Source: an uncultured Bacilli bacterium (GTDB taxonomy: Bacteria; Bacillota_I; Bacilli_A; RF39; UBA660). From it: a DNA stretch of 7,178 bases. The stretch is taken from NCBI GenBank assembly GCA_934177545.1, contig CAKPPI010000042.1:1-7178 (forward strand). Reading direction: 5' to 3'. Below are positions 5,542-7,178 of this stretch, one piece after another (the stretch's first letter is position 1; every line of letters starts with the position of its first letter). The notes under the pieces are model-generated. The model was not told where the DNA came from. It saw nothing but the letters and a program-made list of their open reading frames with translations, and made no database searches. The position numbers and the translations under genes are program-made.

Positions 5542-7013
5542 CAGTAACTTTAATTTCAATAGGAAGTACTTTTGCTATGTTTACAGTATCATCAAAGTCT
5601 GCTGAATATAATGTAGTAAAGACTGGTACTTTAAATATTGATTTTAGTAGTAGTTCATCTACTATTGGATTAGATGGAGCTCTACCTATGTCAGATAGTG
5701 ATGGACTTTCCCAAACTGGTAACACTTTTACTATTACTAACACCGGAAGTTTAACAGCCAATTACTCCGTATCATTACAAGATGACAAAGACATGATTAC
5801 TCAAGATAATTGTAGTGATAAACAACTAGATAAAGGTTTTATAAAATATAGTATTGATAATTCTGCTGCTAAGTTATTAAGTGGTTCAACTGATTTATTA
5901 ATATCAGGAGCTTTAAAATCAGGTGAGACAAAAACCTTTACTTTAAAAGTATGGATTAAAGATGATGCTACTAACGAAGTTTTAGGGAAACACTATCATG
6001 GAAAAATAGTAGTAGATGCTATTCAAGAAAAGGCACCAGTTCTAGCCACTAAACTAATAATGGATAAAGCTAATAAAGAAGATTTAGATTATAATAGTTC
6101 GACAGATGAACAAAAAAAGGAAGTATGGACTTTTTCACATGAAACCACCGACCAAACAACTGCCTTAACTGATTATCGTTATATTGGAAAAGATCCAAAT
6201 AATTATGTTTCGTTTAATGATGAATTATGGAGAATAATAGGAGTATTTGATGTAGATGATGGAACCGGAAAAGTTGAGAAAAGATTAAAAATAATTAGAA
6301 ATGAATCTATTGGAGAATATTCTTGGGACAACAAAAATACAACTACTGGAGCAGAAATTGGCGATGGAAAAAATGAATGGGTAGATGCTAGAATTAATTA
6401 TTTATTAAATCAGGGACATGACAGTGAAATTATTGGTGGAAGTTTATATTGGAATAGACAAAAAGGAGATTGTTATTCAGGTCAAAGTAATGCTACAGTA
6501 ACATGTGACTTTACTTCAACTGGTTTGACAGATAAAGCTAAAAATATGATAGGAGATGCCAAATGGTATCTAGGAAGGAATAGCTCTTATGATGATACAA
6601 CGCCACAATTGTTTTACACTACTGAAAGAGCTACAACATCAGACATGAATAGAAGTGTTTCATGGATAGGTAAGGTTGGCTTAGTATACCCAAGTGATTA
6701 TGGTTACGCAACAAGTGGTAGTACAAATATTGATAAAAAAGTTTGCTTGACTAAACCAATGTATAATTGGAGTGATGCAGATATTAGTGACTGTAAAAAT
6801 AATGATTGGTTATTGTCAGAGAATTATTGGACAATGTCTACTAGAATGTCAAATTTTGATAACGTATTTAGTATAAATTATAAAGGAATTAATGTATTAA
6901 ATGCTAGTGCCTATCGCCCATCAAAAATAAGACCAGTTGTTTATTTGAAATCTACAATTAGGATAACATCAGGAATAGGGGAAAAAAATAATCCATATAT
7001 TTTGGAAGAGTAA
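5409..7013 (+). CDS. Secreted surface protein with TasA/SipW-class N-terminus and a distinct C-terminal domain
   Basis: This 534-residue protein is predicted to be exported. Residues 1-35 form an unusually long basic cytosolic lead (12 Lys/Arg), 36-56 a hydrophobic segment ending GSTFA, then MFTVSSKSAEYNVVKTGTL. The GxTxAxF pattern followed by a TGTL stretch is that of TasA/CalY-type proteins processed by the SipW-type signal peptidase; cleavage after Ala56 is likely. Residues about 57-205 look like a TasA-like beta domain (FTITNTGSL). From about 256 a second domain has YVSFNDELWRIIG (Trp274), paired Cys (355/366 and 446/462, possible disulfides) and an ending with RPSKIRPVVYLKS and NPYIL. 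Similar endings occur in DUF6273-like extracellular proteins of gut Firmicutes (recalled, not searched). No LPxTG anchor is present. TTG 5409 is chosen because AGGTGA (5398-5403) precedes it by five bases, exactly as at the ATG of the next paralog; GTG 5400 overlaps that site. Ligand and role are unknown. Confidence 0.8.
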   Translation: MSEFKYRKKHKDFKEKVKTNNDYREIALTKMGKRQLTLTLVSILAVTLISIGSTFAMFTVSSKSAEYNVVKTGTLNIDFSSSSSTIGLDGALPMSDSDGLSQTGNTFTITNTGSLTANYSVSLQDDKDMITQDNCSDKQLDKGFIKYSIDNSAAKLLSGSTDLLISGALKSGETKTFTLKVWIKDDATNEVLGKHYHGKIVVDAIQEKAPVLATKLIMDKANKEDLDYNSSTDEQKKEVWTFSHETTDQTTALTDYRYIGKDPNNYVSFNDELWRIIGVFDVDDGTGKVEKRLKIIRNESIGEYSWDNKNTTTGAEIGDGKNEWVDARINYLLNQGHDSEIIGGSLYWNRQKGDCYSGQSNATVTCDFTSTGLTDKAKNMIGDAKWYLGRNSSYDDTTPQLFYTTERATTSDMNRSVSWIGKVGLVYPSDYGYATSGSTNIDKKVCLTKPMYNWSDADISDCKNNDWLLSENYWTMSTRMSNFDNVFSINYKGINVLNASAYRPSKIRPVVYLKSTIRITSGIGEKNNPYILEE

Positions 7014-7045
7014 TATAGCTAGATAGTGAAAGTTAGGTGATTTAA

Positions 7046-7178
7046 ATGGCAGAATTCAAATATCGTAAAAAGCATAAAGATTTTAAAGAACAAGTAAAGG
7101 CAAATAATGATTATAGAGAAATAGCTTTAACTAAAATGGGCAAAAGACAACTAACATTAACATTAGTATCTATTTTAG
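7046..7178 (+). CDS. Second surface-protein paralog, 5' part only
   Basis: The first 44 codons of a gene that runs off the window. The product starts MAEFKYRKKHKDF and ends inside the hydrophobic segment (LTLTLVSIL). It matches the gene at 5409 with four residue differences: the second residue is Ala for Ser, Gln16 replaces Lys and Ala19 replaces Thr; the initiator codon also differs (ATG against TTG). AGGTGA at 7035-7040 is five bases before the ATG. Only 32 bases separate it from the upstream stop codon and no terminator lies between, so the two genes are probably co-transcribed. It is predicted to be another secreted SipW-class protein, but its extracellular domain is not visible. Confidence 0.88.
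   Translation, partial: MAEFKYRKKHKDFKEQVKANNDYREIALTKMGKRQLTLTLVSIL
7046..7178 (+). repeat. Direct repeat, copy 2 (5' end of second surface gene)
   Basis: Partner of 5409-5541, offset by 1637 bases. Upstream similarity is limited to the ribosome-site block AGGTGAT, so the repeat starts close to the start codon. The downstream limit lies beyond the window. Confidence 0.97.

Noticed and set aside
5474..5761. Minus-strand ORF of 95 codons
   Set aside because: It lies entirely antisense to the surface-protein gene, over its signal region; its hydrophobic stretches mirror that gene.
1..7178. CRISPR array, tRNA or rRNA genes, diversity-generating retroelement, transposon inverted repeats
   Set aside because: I looked for regular spaced repeats, tRNA-like folds, reverse transcriptase motifs and transposase motifs and saw none.

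Overview
The window is strongly AT-rich and gene-dense. Its purine-rich Shine-Dalgarno sequences, TTGACA/TATAAT-type promoters, short U-tract terminators and protein types suggest a low-GC Firmicute, probably an uncultured gut-type member of the Bacilli/Mollicutes-adjacent lineages (inference; no taxonomic marker was searched). The standard bacterial code (table 11) fits: tryptophan is TGG throughout the long genes, and TAA and TGA act as stops.

Positions 1-1422 look like the decayed end of an integrative element. A phage/ICE-type tyrosine integrase is broken by an in-frame TAG exactly where the family has a conserved Trp, and its 5' part is missing or degenerate. Just downstream lies a small unit with a very good promoter (1134-1162) and an intrinsic terminator (1391-1422). 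It holds no gene of normal size: only repeats, a possible 26-codon ORF and the last 19 codons of a SEC-C zinc-binding motif.

Positions 1486-2733 encode an AAA_14/DUF4143-type ATPase of unknown cellular role.

Positions 2744-5336 are a core block. A near-consensus promoter drives rpsO (ribosomal protein S15) and pnp (polynucleotide phosphorylase), the classic pairing of these two genes. The rpsO leader can be drawn as a pseudoknot that captures its ribosome-binding site. The rpsO-pnp gap holds a terminator followed by a second hairpin that reuses its U tract. A terminator closes pnp.

Positions 5370-7178 begin a surface-protein cluster: a TTG-started secreted protein with a TasA/SipW-class signal region and N-terminal domain and a different C-terminal extracellular domain. 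After 32 bases comes the start of a second gene whose first 133 bases match the first gene at 128 positions. It runs off the window, so a tandem paralog family is likely. This cluster and the SEC-C fragment beside the dead integrase are the most interesting parts. I see no clearly new multi-gene system within the window.
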